A DNA stretch of 64,000 nt, from the NCBI GenBank assembly GCA_027257055.1, contig JAPVLO010000881.1, positions 186,001 through 250,000 on the forward strand, read 5' to 3'. A model generated the notes under the pieces. It saw nothing but the letters and a program-made list of their open reading frames with translations. It made no database searches and was not told the origin of the DNA. Source of the DNA: Cephalopachus bancanus. Taxonomy: Eukaryota > Chordata > Mammalia > Primates > Tarsiidae. Below are positions 23,521 to 38,229 of this stretch, piece after piece (within the stretch, counting starts at the first letter, position 1; each line of letters opens with the position of its first letter). Position numbers and translations under genes: made by a program.

Positions 23521-24536
23521 GGCCTTTCTGTGCTACCCAGAGAGGGGTCCATACGGCGTTGTTCTGAATTCCCGTCATAACTTCAAAGGGAACTTTCACA
23601 GTGTCCGGAACCCTTGACGTCCTGCAAATGAAGGAGGAAGATGTCCTCACATTTCTCACAGCAGAAACTCACTTAGATGGCACCAACCTTGACTTCCAAA
23701 TGAAACAGTACATCTATAAAAGGAAAAGTGATGACATCTACATTATAAATCAGAAGAGGACCTGGGAGAGGCTTCTGCTTGCAGCTCGTGCCATTGCTGT
23801 CATTGAAAATCCTGCTGATGTCAATGTCATATCTTCCAGGAATACTGGCCAGCGGGCTGTGCTAAAGTTTGCTGCTGCCACTGGAGTCATTCCTACTGCT
23901 GGCCGCTTCACTCCTGGAACCTTCACCAGCCAGATCCAGGCAGCCTTCCAGGAGCCCCGTCTGTTGGTGGTTACTGATCCCAGGGCTGCCCACCAGCCTC
24001 TCACAGAGGCATCTTATGTTAACCTGCCCACCACTGCTCTGTGTAACACAGACTCTCCCCTGCACTATGTGGACATTGCCATCCCGTGCAACAAGGGAGC
24101 AGTGGGTCTGATCACTCAGTGGGTCTGATGTGATAGATGCTGGCTCGGGAAGTTCTGCGCATGTGTGGCACCATCTCCTGTGAACATCCATGGTGGGTTA
24201 TGCCTGATCTCTACTTCTACAGAGATCCCAAAGAGATTGAAAAGAAGAGCAGGCTGTTGTTGAAAACGCCGTGACCAAGGAAGAATTTCAGGGTGAATGG
24301 ATAGCTACTCAGTCAGAGGTTGTAGACTGGTCTGAAGGTGTGCGGGTGACCTCTGTGCCAATTCAGTGGTTTCCTACTGAAGACTGGGGTGCTCAGCCTG
24401 CCATGGAAGACTGGTCTGCAGCTCCCACTGCTCAGGCCCTGAATGGGTAGGGACAATCACTGAGTGGTCTTAAGCTGTTTCCACAGGCTCTTAAGCAACA
24501 TGGAAATAAGATTGGGAGAAAATAAACATCAGTTTC
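23521..24536 (+). pseudogene. RPSA: RPSA processed pseudogene
   Basis: Intronless copy of the mRNA for ribosomal protein SA (40S subunit protein, 67-kDa laminin-receptor precursor). It keeps 5'UTR-like sequence (aggggtccatacggcgttgt at about 23543), the reading frame from 23601, and the 3'UTR with AATAAA near 24521. The initiator ATG has become GTG. The frame is open to 24128 with most of the N-terminal S2-like domain recognisable ([12 protein letters not shown]..., [34 protein letters not shown]). A deletion then gives [11 protein letters not shown] and a stop, and the C-terminal repeats (EDWSA-type) follow in other frames. A minus-strand Alu sits exactly at the 3' end in place of the expected poly(A) tail. 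It is not expected to make protein. Confidence 0.97.
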
Positions 24537-25785
24537 TTTTTTTTTTTTTTTTTTGAGTTGGAGTCTCACTCTGTCACCCAGACTGGAGTGCAGTGGCATG
24601 CTCCTGGCCACCGCAGCCTCAACCTGCTGGGCCCCTGGCGATCCTTCTGCCTCAGCCTTTCAAGTAGCGGAACTACAGGTGCGGCTACCATTTCCCCCCT
24701 AATTTTTGATTTGTTGTAGAGATGAGGTCTCGCCAAGTTGCCCAGGCGGGTTTCGAACCCGTGGGCTCAGGCAATTCGCTCACCTCAGCCTCCCAAAGCG
24801 CGGGATTACAGGCTGAGCCACTGAGCCCGGTTTCTTTTTCTTTTTTTGAGCTGGAGTCTCACTCTGTCACCCAGGCTGGAGGGCAGTGGCACACTCCCGG
24901 CCACCACAGCCTCAATCTGCTGGACTCAGGCGATCCCTCCCCCTCAGTCTTCCAAGTAGCTGGAACCACAGGCACTTGCCACCACGCCCGCGTAATTTTT
25001 TTATTTATTGTAGAGATGTGAGTTATCACCAAATTGCCAGGGCTGGTCTCCAACCTGTGAGCTTGGGCAATCCTCTCACCTCAGCCTCCCAAAGTGCTGG
25101 GATTATAGGCATGAGCCACTGTGCCCGGCCATGTATTGTATTTCTATGGCTTTATTTTTTATTTTTATTTATTTATTTATCTATTTATTTATTTATATAT
25201 TTTTTAAATTTTTTGAGTTGGAGTCTCACTCTGTCGCCCAAATAGATTTAGTGACCGTCCCGGGGACCGCAGCCTTTTACCTGCTGGACTCTGGCGATCC
25301 TTTCCCCCTCAGCCTTCTAAGTAGCTGGAACTACTGGCACTCGCTACCAACCCCCGCTAATTTTTTATTTATTGTAGAGATGATTTTCGGGAATTGCCCA
25401 GGGGTTTTCGAACCCCCCGGGCCTCAGGCCCAACCCCTCACCTCAGCCTCCCAAGGCGCGGGATTACAGGCTGAGCCACTGACCCTGGCAAGACATACTT
25501 TCAAAACCGTAGAAATACAGCCAGTTCGACATGTTCGAGACCAGCCCGGGCAACTTGCTGAGACTTTGTCTCTACAATAAAATAAAAAATAGCTGGGCGT
25601 GGTAGCGCACGTCTGTAGTTCCCACTACTGGGAAGGCTGAGACGGAAGGATCGTCAGAGCCCAGCAGGTCATGCTGGGGTGGCCGTGAGCGTGCATACCA
25701 CTGCACCCCAGCCTGGGCAAAGGAGTGAGTTTCCCGGGCCCCCGGTGGGTGGAGCGATCCGGCTGGGGGCACGTCCCCTTGTTTC
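24537..25785. repeat. Alu cluster left of COMMD4
   Basis: Minus copies at 24537-24830, 24836-25130 and 25205-25492, and a plus copy at 25525-25735. The 25205 copy is full of odd G/C runs (for example atgattttcgggaattgccc and ggttttcgaaccccccgggc) that look like poor consensus sequence. Confidence 0.85.
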
Positions 25786-25797
25786 CCTTTGGGCAGG
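25735..25797 (+). repeat. Stray copy of COMMD4 intron-1 start
   Basis: gggtggagcgatccggc and the following ggcacg...tcccct...tt..ctttgggcag match 26759-26812 (gggtggagcgatccggccgg...ggcagttagg) at roughly 80% over about 60 bp. It sits between an Alu tail and the next Alu. Confidence 0.7.
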
Positions 25798-26070
25798 GTG
25801 GCTCATGCCTATAATCCCAGCACTTTGGGAGGCCGAGGTGAGAGGATTGCCTGAGCCCATGGGTCTGAGACCAGCCTGGGCAACTTGGTGAGACCTCATC
25901 TCTATGATAAATCAAAACAATTAGCTGGGCATGGTGGCGCATGCCTGTAGTTCCAGCTACTTGGAAGGCTAAGCCAGAAGGATTGTCTGAGCCCAGCAGG
26001 TCAAGGCTGTGGTGTCTGTGAGCGTGACATTGCACTGCAGCCTGGGCGACAGAGTAAGACTTCGACACAC
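25785..26070 (+). repeat. Alu element, plus strand
   Basis: Full copy (ggcagggtggctcatgcc...gcctgggcgacagagtaaga) whose tail has become a (CA)n microsatellite. Confidence 0.9.
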
Positions 26071-26215
26071 ACACACACACACACACAAGCCATACTTAAT
26101 GCAGGTCAAGGCCGTGGTGGCTGTGAGTGTGACATTGCACTGCAGCCTGAGCGACAGAGTAAGACTTTGAAACACACACACACACACACAAATACGCCAT
26201 ATGCAATACTGTTGC

Positions 26216-26258
<43 letters not shown>

Positions 26259-26311
26259 GCCATATGCAATACTGTTGCTTAATGATGGGGAAGATGGAAA
26301 GAGCCTGAATG

Positions 26312-26351
<40 letters not shown>
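26063..26351. repeat. Compound (CA)n array with duplicated spacers
   Basis: Four CA tracts (about 26065-26087, 26172-26189, 26219-26258, 26313-26350) are separated by duplicated pieces. The Alu 3' end gtgacattgcactgcagcct occurs twice (26024 and 26129), and catatgcaatactgttgctt occurs twice (about 26199 and 26261). Confidence 0.9.
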
Positions 26352-26439
26352 GTTTAGTTGAATCAGTGAAATGCCGTCCACTCCCTAGTTTCTGTCAGCT
26401 GTCTTGATTCTGTCCCCCGTTTTTTTCAGGGAAGGGTCC

Positions 26440-26621
26440 TGGGATCACACGGGGGAGGCTCTAGTATCTCCCCAGGTACCTCCAGAGGGCGGCGACGGCC
26501 CCACCCCGACCCTGGCGGGCCCCGCCTCCCCAGACGCCGGGCGCCGGAGTCACGTGATCGCCGGATCATCTGACCAGGCGCGACCGGAAGCAGAAATTCC
26601 CGAGCCCCCCCTCCCGGCGCG

Positions 26622-26624
<3 letters not shown>
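26440..26624 (+). promoter_or_regulatory. COMMD4 promoter and 5'UTR
   Basis: CpG-rich sequence without TATA directly upstream of the COMMD4 ATG. Visible motifs are an E-box/CLEAR-type GTCACGTGAT at 26549-26558 and an ETS-type ACCGGAAG at 26583-26590, both common in housekeeping promoters close to the start site. The transcription start is not determined here. Confidence 0.6.
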
Positions 26625-30722
<4,098 letters not shown>

Positions 30723-30957
30723 GGAGAAGAGTGTCCCGCACTGTGTGAGCTGCCCACCCCGTGTGGAGTCTCTGCCCTCTGGTCTCTTCAGGAGCGGCCC
30801 CAGTTCTGGATGCTGAGGGGCCCCGGGCCTGGCCCCCCAGATCCCTGGCTGCTGAGCGTTCCCACCTGAAATGCACCACAGAGCTCCCACGGACATTTCC
30901 AGTGTTGCCTTCCCTCCCCCTGAAAGGCACTTGTCAGCCGTTTTCATGAGCAGGAGG

Positions 30958-30963
30958 AATAAA
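30958..30963 (+). terminator. COMMD4 poly(A) signal
   Basis: AATAAA 236 bases after the TGA, followed about 15 bases later by a GT-rich downstream element (ggggtgtgtgtgtgggtttt). Confidence 0.9.
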
Positions 30964-31067
30964 CCGAAGTATGAAGGGGTGTGTGTGTGGGTTTTGGTTC
31001 AGATCAGGGGTTCAGAGAGACCAAGGTGACATGTAGACCTCCCTAGCCTGTCACTCGCTTTCTTTTA

Positions 31068-31356
31068 TTTTTTTTTTTGAGTTGGAGTTTCACTCAGTCA
31101 CCCAGACTGGAGTGCAGTGGCCGCTCCCGGCCACCGCAGCCTCGACCCGCTGGGCTCCGGCGATCCTTCCGCCTCAGCCTTCTAAGTAGCTGGAACTACA
31201 GGCGCGCGCTACCACGCCTGGCTCATTTTTGATTTATTGTAGAGATGAGGTCTCGCCAAGTTGCTCAGGAGGGTCTCGAACCCGTGGGCTCAGGCAATCC
31301 ACTCACCTCAGCCTCCCAAAGGCGCGGGATCACAGGCTGAGCCCCCGAGCCCGGCT
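31068..31356 (-). repeat. Young lineage-specific Alu, perfect-looking TSD
   Basis: Reverse-oriented Alu with a near-consensus family sequence, flanked by ctgtcactcgctttctttt and ctgtcactcactttctttt. Confidence 0.95.
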
Positions 31357-31639
31357 GTCACTCACTTTCTTTTCTCAGCTGCTGATTGAGGTGGATGGGG
31401 ATGAGGCCGACCGAGGGCCACCATGCATCTGTAGAGAGGAAAGCCAGGACTCTAGCTCCCAGCCCTGGATACTTTTGGCTCCGCCCTATTTGAGCTGGCC
31501 CTGTCCTCAGTTTGGCAGTAAGTGATAGCTTCAGTGCCAAATGCTCCCTGTGGATAAAGGAGAGAGCCCTGTCTCTCTGCCATCTTCAGGAAGAAAGGAG
31601 AGCCCATGTCCAAACCACTTACTGGCAAGAGGAAGATGT

Positions 31640-31895
31640 ATGGACTGAATGTTAGTATTTCCCCAGAGTTCACATGCTGAAGCCTCTAGCCACACACGTG
31701 CACCAGGGAAAGGCCGTGTGCACTTAACGGCAAGAAGGTGGCTGTCTACAAACCAGGAGGAGAGCCCCTGTCAGCCATTGAACCTGCCAGCATCTTGACC
31801 TCAGACTCTAGAAGTGTGAGAAATAAACATCTTTTGTTCAAGTCACCCAGTCTGTGGCATTTTGTTACAGCAGCTCCAGCTGACTAGGGCAGGTG
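31640..31895 (+). repeat. MaLR (MST/THE1-type) LTR fragment
   Basis: The 3' part is characteristic: gccagcatcttgacctcaga, gtgtgagaaataaacatctt, ttgttacagcagctccagct. Internal deletion is likely. Non-coding. Confidence 0.75.
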
Positions 31896-32259
31896 GGGCT
31901 TCCAAGATTGGCTTAAACCAACTAGGGCTCCATATTGAAATGCTAATTCCAGGAACGGGCAGGGAGAGTATAAGGAGTACTCACCTGGAGTATCTTGTAG
32001 TGCCAAGGAAGCTATCTAAGAGCTTGTCTCGCTGGCCAAAGATGGGACAATGAACATCAAAAGAGATAAGGACTGACTCCACTCTGACTTACGCTTCTGG
32101 AAGAATTTAAGTAGATCTTTTTCTTGCGCCTCCACTAAGTACAGCTGTAACCCTGAACATCATATATGAAACAAGAAGACAGCAATGACAGGTTGGCAAG
32201 ATCCTCAGGACATGCGGTTCCACACAGCAGGGAATTCTCTGGAATCTGGATCCACCGGG
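31896..32259. other. Unassigned sequence
   Basis: No gene evidence. Could include the 5' part of the L1/HAL1-type element that follows. Confidence 0.35.
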
Positions 32260-32385
32260 CCAGTCAAGTTGCACATGACACTGACTATCTCAGACCTGCA
32301 GAAGTATACAAAAGATCTAACATTCGTGTCATTAGAGTCCCGAAAGGCAAAGAGAAGGAGAGTGGGATAGAAAAATATTCAAGTC

Positions 32386-33257
32386 AGGCATGGTGGCTCA
32401 TGCCTGTAATCCCAGCACTTTGGGAGGCGAAGGCAAGAGAATTTCCAGTCCAGAGGTTTGAGACTAGTCAGGGCAACTTGGCAAGACCTCATCTCTACAA
32501 TAAGTCAAATTAATTGGCAGGGCGTGGTTGCTCACGACTATAATCCCAGCACTTTGGGAGGCCGGGGTGAGAGGTTTGCCTGAGCCCATGGGTTTGAGAA
32601 CAGCCTGGTAACTTGGTGAGAACTCATCTCTACAATAAATGAAAAAATTAAGCCGGGCTCGTTGGCTCAGCCTGTAATCCCATGCCTTTGGGAGGCCGAG
32701 GTGAGTGAATTGCTTGAGTCCGCGGGTTCGAGACCTGCATGGGCAACTTGGCGAGACCTCATCTCTACAATAAATCAAAAATCAGCCGGGCGTGGTAGTG
32801 CGTGCCTGTAATTTTGGCTACTCAGAAGGCTGAGGCAGAAGGATTGCCGGAGCCTAGCAAGTCGAGGCTGCGGTGGCTGAGAGCGGCGGCCGCTGCACTC
32901 CAGTCTGGGCAACAGAGTGAGACTCCAACTGAAAAAAAAAAAAAAAAAATTAGCCGGGTGTGGTGGCATATGCCTGTAGTTCCAGCTACTTGGAAGGCTG
33001 AGGCGGAAGGATCACCTAAGCCCAGTAGGTTGAAGGGCTGCGGTGGCCATGAGCCTGCCACTGCACTCCAGCCTGGGCAACCGTGAGACTCTAACTCAAA
33101 AAAAAAAAAGTTAGCCAGGCATGGTGGTACACACCTGTGGTTCCAGCTACTTGGAAGGCAGGTGAAAGGATCACCTGAGGCCAGCAGGTCAAAACAGGAG
33201 TGGCTGTGAATGTGCCACTGCACTCCAGCCTGGGTGACCGAGACTGAAAAAAAAAAA
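32386..33257 (+). repeat. Five plus-strand Alus or Alu pieces in the L1
   Basis: Approximate pieces: 32387-32513, 32514-32652 (left monomers), 32653-32950 (full), 32951-33106 and 33110-33255 (right monomers). The L1 text aaaaatattcaa on the left resumes as agtattcaaagaaa on the right, so the block was built inside one target site. Confidence 0.85.
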
Positions 33258-33629
33258 GTATTCAAAGAAATAATGGCTAAAAAATTTCCCCATATGGCAC
33301 AAGATGTAAACCTAGGAATTCAAGAAGCTAAATGAATCCCACACAAGCAAACCCAAAGAAATCCACACCCAGATACATCGTAATCGAACTTCTAAATACT
33401 TGAAATCAGCAAGAGAGAAATGACATCTTATCAGCAGGGCAAAAACAATGGCGCTTTTCATCAGAAACTACAGAGGCAAGTAGGAAGAAGCATGTTTTTC
33501 AGGCTCTGAAAAAAAAATGTCAATCTGAATTCTACATTCAGTGGAAATTACCTCAAGAATAAAGGTGAATCAAGACATTCTCAGATGAAGGACAAACAGG
33601 TCACAGCAGACTTCTTAAAAAATGGAATG

Positions 33630-34510
33630 GTAAGCTGGGCTTGGTGGCTCAGCCTATAATCCCAGTGCTTTGGGAGGCTGAGGTGAGTGGATTGCCTGAG
33701 CCCGCGGGTTCGAGACCCGCCTGGGCAGCGAGACTTCATCTCTACAATAAAAACAAAAAAACAGCCGGGGGTGGTAGTGCATGCCTGTAAATTTCCCGGT
33801 TTCTTGGAAGGATCGCCGGAGCCCAGCAGGTCGAGGCTGCGGTGGCCGAGAGCAGCCACTGCACACCAGTCTGGGCGAAAGAGTGAGACTCCAACTCAAA
33901 AAAAAAAGGAATGGTAAACTGGGCTCAGTGGCTCAGCCTGTAATCCCAGCACTTTGGGAGGCTGAGGTGAGTGGGTTGCCTGAGCCTGCCGGGTTTTAGA
34001 CCCACCTGGGCAACTTGGCGAGACCTCATTTCTACAAAAAATCAAAAATTTTGCCGGGGGGGTGGTAGTGCCCCCTGTAGTTCCAGCTACTTGGAAGGCT
34101 GAGGCGGAAGGATCCCCGGGGCCCCCAAAGGGCGAGGCTGCGGTGGCCAGGAGCGGCCACTGCACTCCAGTCTGGGCGACAGAGTGAGACTCCTACTCAA
34201 ATTTAAAAAAATGGAATGGCAGGCTGGTGCATGCCTATAATCCCAGCACTTTGGGAGGCCAAAGTGAGAGGACTGCCTGAACTCATGGGTTGGAGATAAG
34301 CCTAGGCAACTTGGAAGACCTCGTTTCTACAATAAATCAAAAAATTAGCCAGGCGTGGTGGCGCATGCCTGTAGTTCCAGCTACTTGGAAGGCTGAGGCA
34401 GAAGGATCGCTGGAGCCCAGCAGGTTGAGGCTGCAGTTGCTGTGAGCATGCCACTGCACTCCAACCTGGGCGACAGAGTGAGACTCCAACTCAAAAAAAA
34501 AAAAAAAAAG
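33630..34510 (+). repeat. Three plus-strand Alus in the L1
   Basis: About 33630-33907, 33914-34204 and 34219-34509. The host phrase aaaatggaatggtaa recurs at each junction (33617, about 33905, 34209), as expected for repeated insertion at one site. The middle copy has G/C-run patches (tttgccggggg, ggatccccggggccccc). Confidence 0.9.
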
Positions 34511-34852
34511 AATGGCTAACGATAACTCTCCAAACAGAGTGGGTGGAAATGACAGAAAGAAAGAATCTTGGAATGTCAGGAGGAAGGAAGGACGATTAAA
34601 AGGGCGAGAAGGATACAGGGTAGATTGTCTCCTCTCTGGTATTTAAGTTATGTTCAACAGGTGAAGCACAAATCACACTGCTGGATGTGGCTCTCAGTTG
34701 TACATGAAGGAAATGTTTAAGATGGTAAACAGGAGAGGTTAAGAGGGGTAATACTTCTACACTCAAACTGACCAAATATCAACATACTCTCCTGCCAGCT
34801 CCTGGCAACCACAATTCTATGTTTGGCTCTATTAGTTAAGTCATACATTCTG

Positions 34853-36195
34853 GGTGTGGTGGCTCACACCTGTAATCCCAGCACTTTGGGAGGCTGAGGC
34901 GGGAGGACCACTTGAACCAGGAGTTTGAGACCAGCCTACACAACATAGCGAGACCTTGTCTCTACAAAAAAAATTTAAAAATTAGCCGGGACTGCCATGC
35001 TTCTCTGCAAGCTCTGGCCCCCTCCCCAATCTGGGGGAGGTGGATTCCCCTTTTCTCTATCTTCCTCTAATCTACTTTCTTTTTTTTTTTTTTTTTTTTT
35101 TTTTTGAGTTGGAGTCTGACTCTGTCACCCAGACTGGAGTGCAGTGGCACGCTCCCGGCCACCGCAGCCTCGACCTGCTGGGCTCCGGTGATCCTTCTGC
35201 CTCAGCCTTCCAAGTAGCTGGAACTACAGGTGCGCACTACCACACTCGGCTAATTTTTTTGATTTATTGTAGAGATGAGGTCTCGCCAAGTTGCCCAGGT
35301 GGATCTCGAACCCGCGGGCTCAGGCAATTCACTCACCTTGGCCTCCCAAAGCGTGGGATTACAGGCTGAGCCACTGAGCCCGGCCTACTTTCTAAATCAG
35401 CTATATTTTCCAATCTTAAAAAAAAAAAATTTAGCTGGGTGTGGTTGTGCATGCCTGTAGTTCCAGCAACTCAGGAGGCCGAGGCAGGAGGATCACCTGA
35501 GCCGAGAAGGTCAAGGCTACAGTGAACTGTGGTTGTGCCACTGCACTCTAGCCTGGGTGACAGAGTGAGACTCCAACTCAAAAATAAAATAGGCTGCGTA
35601 CGCTGGCTCACTCCTGTAATTCCAGCACTTTAGGAGGCCAAGGCGAGAGGATTGCCTGAGCCCGCGGGTTCGAGACCAGCCCAGGCAACTAGGCAAGACC
35701 TCGTCTCTACAATAAGTGGAAAATTAGCTGGGTGTGGTAGCATGTACCTGTAGTTGCAGCTACTTGGAAGACTGAGGTGGAAGGATTGCCTGAGCCCAGC
35801 AGGTTGAGGCTGTGGTGGCTGTGAGTGTGCCACTGCACTCTAGCCTGGGTGACAGAGTGAGACTCCAACTCAAATAAGTAAATTAAATAAAATCATGCAG
35901 TGTTTGGCCTTCTGTGACCAATTTATTTCACTTAACATAATGTCCTCAGGCTGAGGTGAGAGGATTGCCTGAGCCTGGGGGTTTGAGACCAGCCCGGGCA
36001 ACTTGGGGAGACCTCATTTCTACAATAAATAAAGTAATTAGCGGAACATTGTGGCGTGTGCCTGTAGTTCCAGCTACTTGGTAGGCTAAGGTGGAAGGAT
36101 CGCCTGAGCCCAGCAGGTCGAGGCTGCAGTGGCTGCGAGCATGCCACTGTACTCCAGCCTGGATGGCAGAGTGAGATTCCAATTAAAAAAAAAAA
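34853..36195. repeat. Five further Alus in the L1
   Basis: Plus left fragment 34853-34990, minus 35080-35384 (TSD ctactttct), plus fragment 35424-35585, plus 35590-35880, and plus 35947-36195, which interrupts the L1 phrase taatgtcctca. Confidence 0.85.
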
Positions 36196-36885
36196 AGTTG
36201 TAGCAAACATGATATCCTCAAGGTGATCTATGTTGTCACATGTGGTGAGATTTTCTTTCGTAAGGCTGAGTCATATTTCATCGCATATCAAATTTTTTTA
36301 AAAAATAAGTTGATCTGTTGGTAGACATTTAGGTGTTTCCACATCTTGGCTATTGTAAACAGGATGCAGTGTATATTAATTCTTGATTGTGGGGCACTTA
36401 CATGACTGTATTTGTCAAAACTTGCACTCTAAGAAGCCCTGAATTCTCCTATATGTAAATTATTCCTTAATTTAAACAAACGAGAACAATGAAACAAAGA
36501 GTTTACCCTGTAGATTACTGAAGGACTACAAGGTGTAAAAATACCTTTTGCAATGCAGCGGTCTGGTTACCACAGCCTCACCCTGAATCAAGCAGCCTCA
36601 CTAACATGGGGCAGTCAGGCATTGGGTGCTTCCTGATGTGATGTAATTCCAAGTCCAGAGCAGCACCTAGGAGGTAGCCCTGAACATATATGTATCAGCC
36701 TTTAGATCTGATTCCCAGTGTGCAGGAAAGAGGAGCATGTGAGGGACATTCAGAGAAAACGTGCAGATTCTGAATGCGATGGAGCACCTACTCAGAGGAC
36801 AACATGGCTTGGGCTCTTCAGAGAGGGCAGTATCATGGAGACAGTGGGGGTGTATGAGGTGACATCTAGATAAAAAATTATTAGA

Positions 36886-37165
36886 GGCCGGTGTGGTGGC
36901 TCACATCTATAATCCCCCCACTTTGGGAGGTCGAGGTGAGAGGATCGTTTGAGGCCAGGAGTTCAAAACCAGCTTGGGCAACATAGCAAGTCCATGTTAC
37001 TACAAAAAAAAAATTAAAAAAAAAAAGTAACCAGATGTGGTGGCACACACCTGTAGTTAATCTCAGGAGTTGGAGGCTGCAGTGAGCCATGATCGACACA
37101 CTGCACTCTAGCCTGGGCCATAGAGTAAGAAGCTCCCTCAAATAAATAAATAAATAAATAAAAAA
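36886..37165 (+). repeat. Alu element with (AAAT)n tail
   Basis: ggccggtgtggtggctcaca at the 5' end and an aaataaataaataaataaat tail. Right monomer partly deleted. Confidence 0.85.
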
Positions 37166-37914
37166 TTTAAAGAGACATATAATCCCTGACTGGAATCTGT
37201 CTGGAACAAGTCAGCTATAAAGATGTTGTGGGGACAGTTGGCAAAATTTGAATGTGGGCTAGCTATTAGATAATATTAAGACATTATTATTATTATTATT
37301 ATTTTGAGTTGGAGTCTCACTCTGTCACCCAGACTGGAGTGCAGTGGCCGCTCCCAACCACCGCAGCCTCGACCTGCTGGGCTCTGGTGATCCTTCCGCC
37401 TCAGCCTTCCAAGTAGCCGCTACCACGCCTGGCTAATATTTTTATTTATTGTAGAGATGAAGTCTCACTGCCCAGTCGAACCCGCGGGCTCAGGCAATCC
37501 ACTCACCTCAGCCTCCCACAGCGCGGGATTACAGGCTGAGCCACCAAGCCCAGCTAAGACATTCTTCTGAATTTTATCAGGTGTGCTGAAGGTATTGTGA
37601 CTTTGTCGGAAATTGGTTTTTAAAGATGCATGCTGGCTGGGCATGGTGGCTCACGCCTGTAATCGCAGTACTTTGGGAGGCCAAGGCGAGAGGATTGCCT
37701 GAGTCCAGGGGTTTGTGACCAGCCTGGGCAACTTGGTGAGACCTCATCTCTACAATAGATCAAAAAGTAGCCAGGCATGGTGGCGCACGCCTGTAGTTCC
37801 AGCTACTTGGAAGACTTAAGCAGAAGGATCGCCTGAGCCTAGCAGGTCAAGGCTGTGGTGGCTGTGAGTATACCATTGCACTCCAGCCTGGACGACAGAC
37901 TCAGACTCCGATTC

Positions 37915-37954
<40 letters not shown>

Positions 37955-38045
37955 TAGATAGATAGCATGCTGAAGTACTGGGGATGAAATGTCATGATTT
38001 GTCTGATTTGCTTTAAAATACTTCTTGCCAATATCAGTGAACAGG
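37166..38045 (+). repeat. Old L1 3' end split by two Alus
   Basis: L1M-like text (tgtggggacagttggcaaaa; attgtgactttgtcggaaat; catgctgaagtactggggat) is interrupted by a minus Alu at 37303-37555 flanked by aagacatt on both sides, and by a plus Alu at 37633-37915 flanked by gcatgctg. The second Alu has a (GATA)/(GACA) tail at 37915-37966. Confidence 0.8.
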
Positions 38046-38229
38046 CAGACGAAGGGGAGCAGAAGTCTGTGAAGGCGGGGAGTCATGACTGGCTGTGGAC
38101 CAGGTATGCACCTCCGATGAAAGGCAGACGCCTTCCAGAGCCTCCGAGGCCCACCCTCATCTGACCTTGTCCTGCTCTGTCCTGGCCTCCCACGGACTCC
38201 CCCTCCCCCCAGCCACGCTCCAGCCATAT

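Larger units (their letters stand above)
32260..36480 (+). repeat. Old L1/HAL1-type element broken up by Alus
   Basis: Pieces in one order and strand: 32260-32385 (tctaacattcgtgtcattag), 33258-33620 (attcaaagaaataatggcta, agaaatccacacccagatac; the ORF1 C-terminal region with many stops), 34515-34850 (ggtggaaatgacagaaagaa to ctcctggcaaccacaattct), 35886-35946 (atttatttcacttaacataa) and 36196-36480 (caaggtgatctatgttgtca onward, L1 3'UTR). ORF1-type sequence passing to 3'UTR-type without ORF2 suggests HAL1 or a deleted L1. Alus fill the gaps. Confidence 0.75.

Noticed and set aside
26063..26351. Regularly spaced CA tracts resembling a direct-repeat array
   Set aside because: Simple-sequence microsatellite with duplicated spacers, not a CRISPR; the genome is primate.
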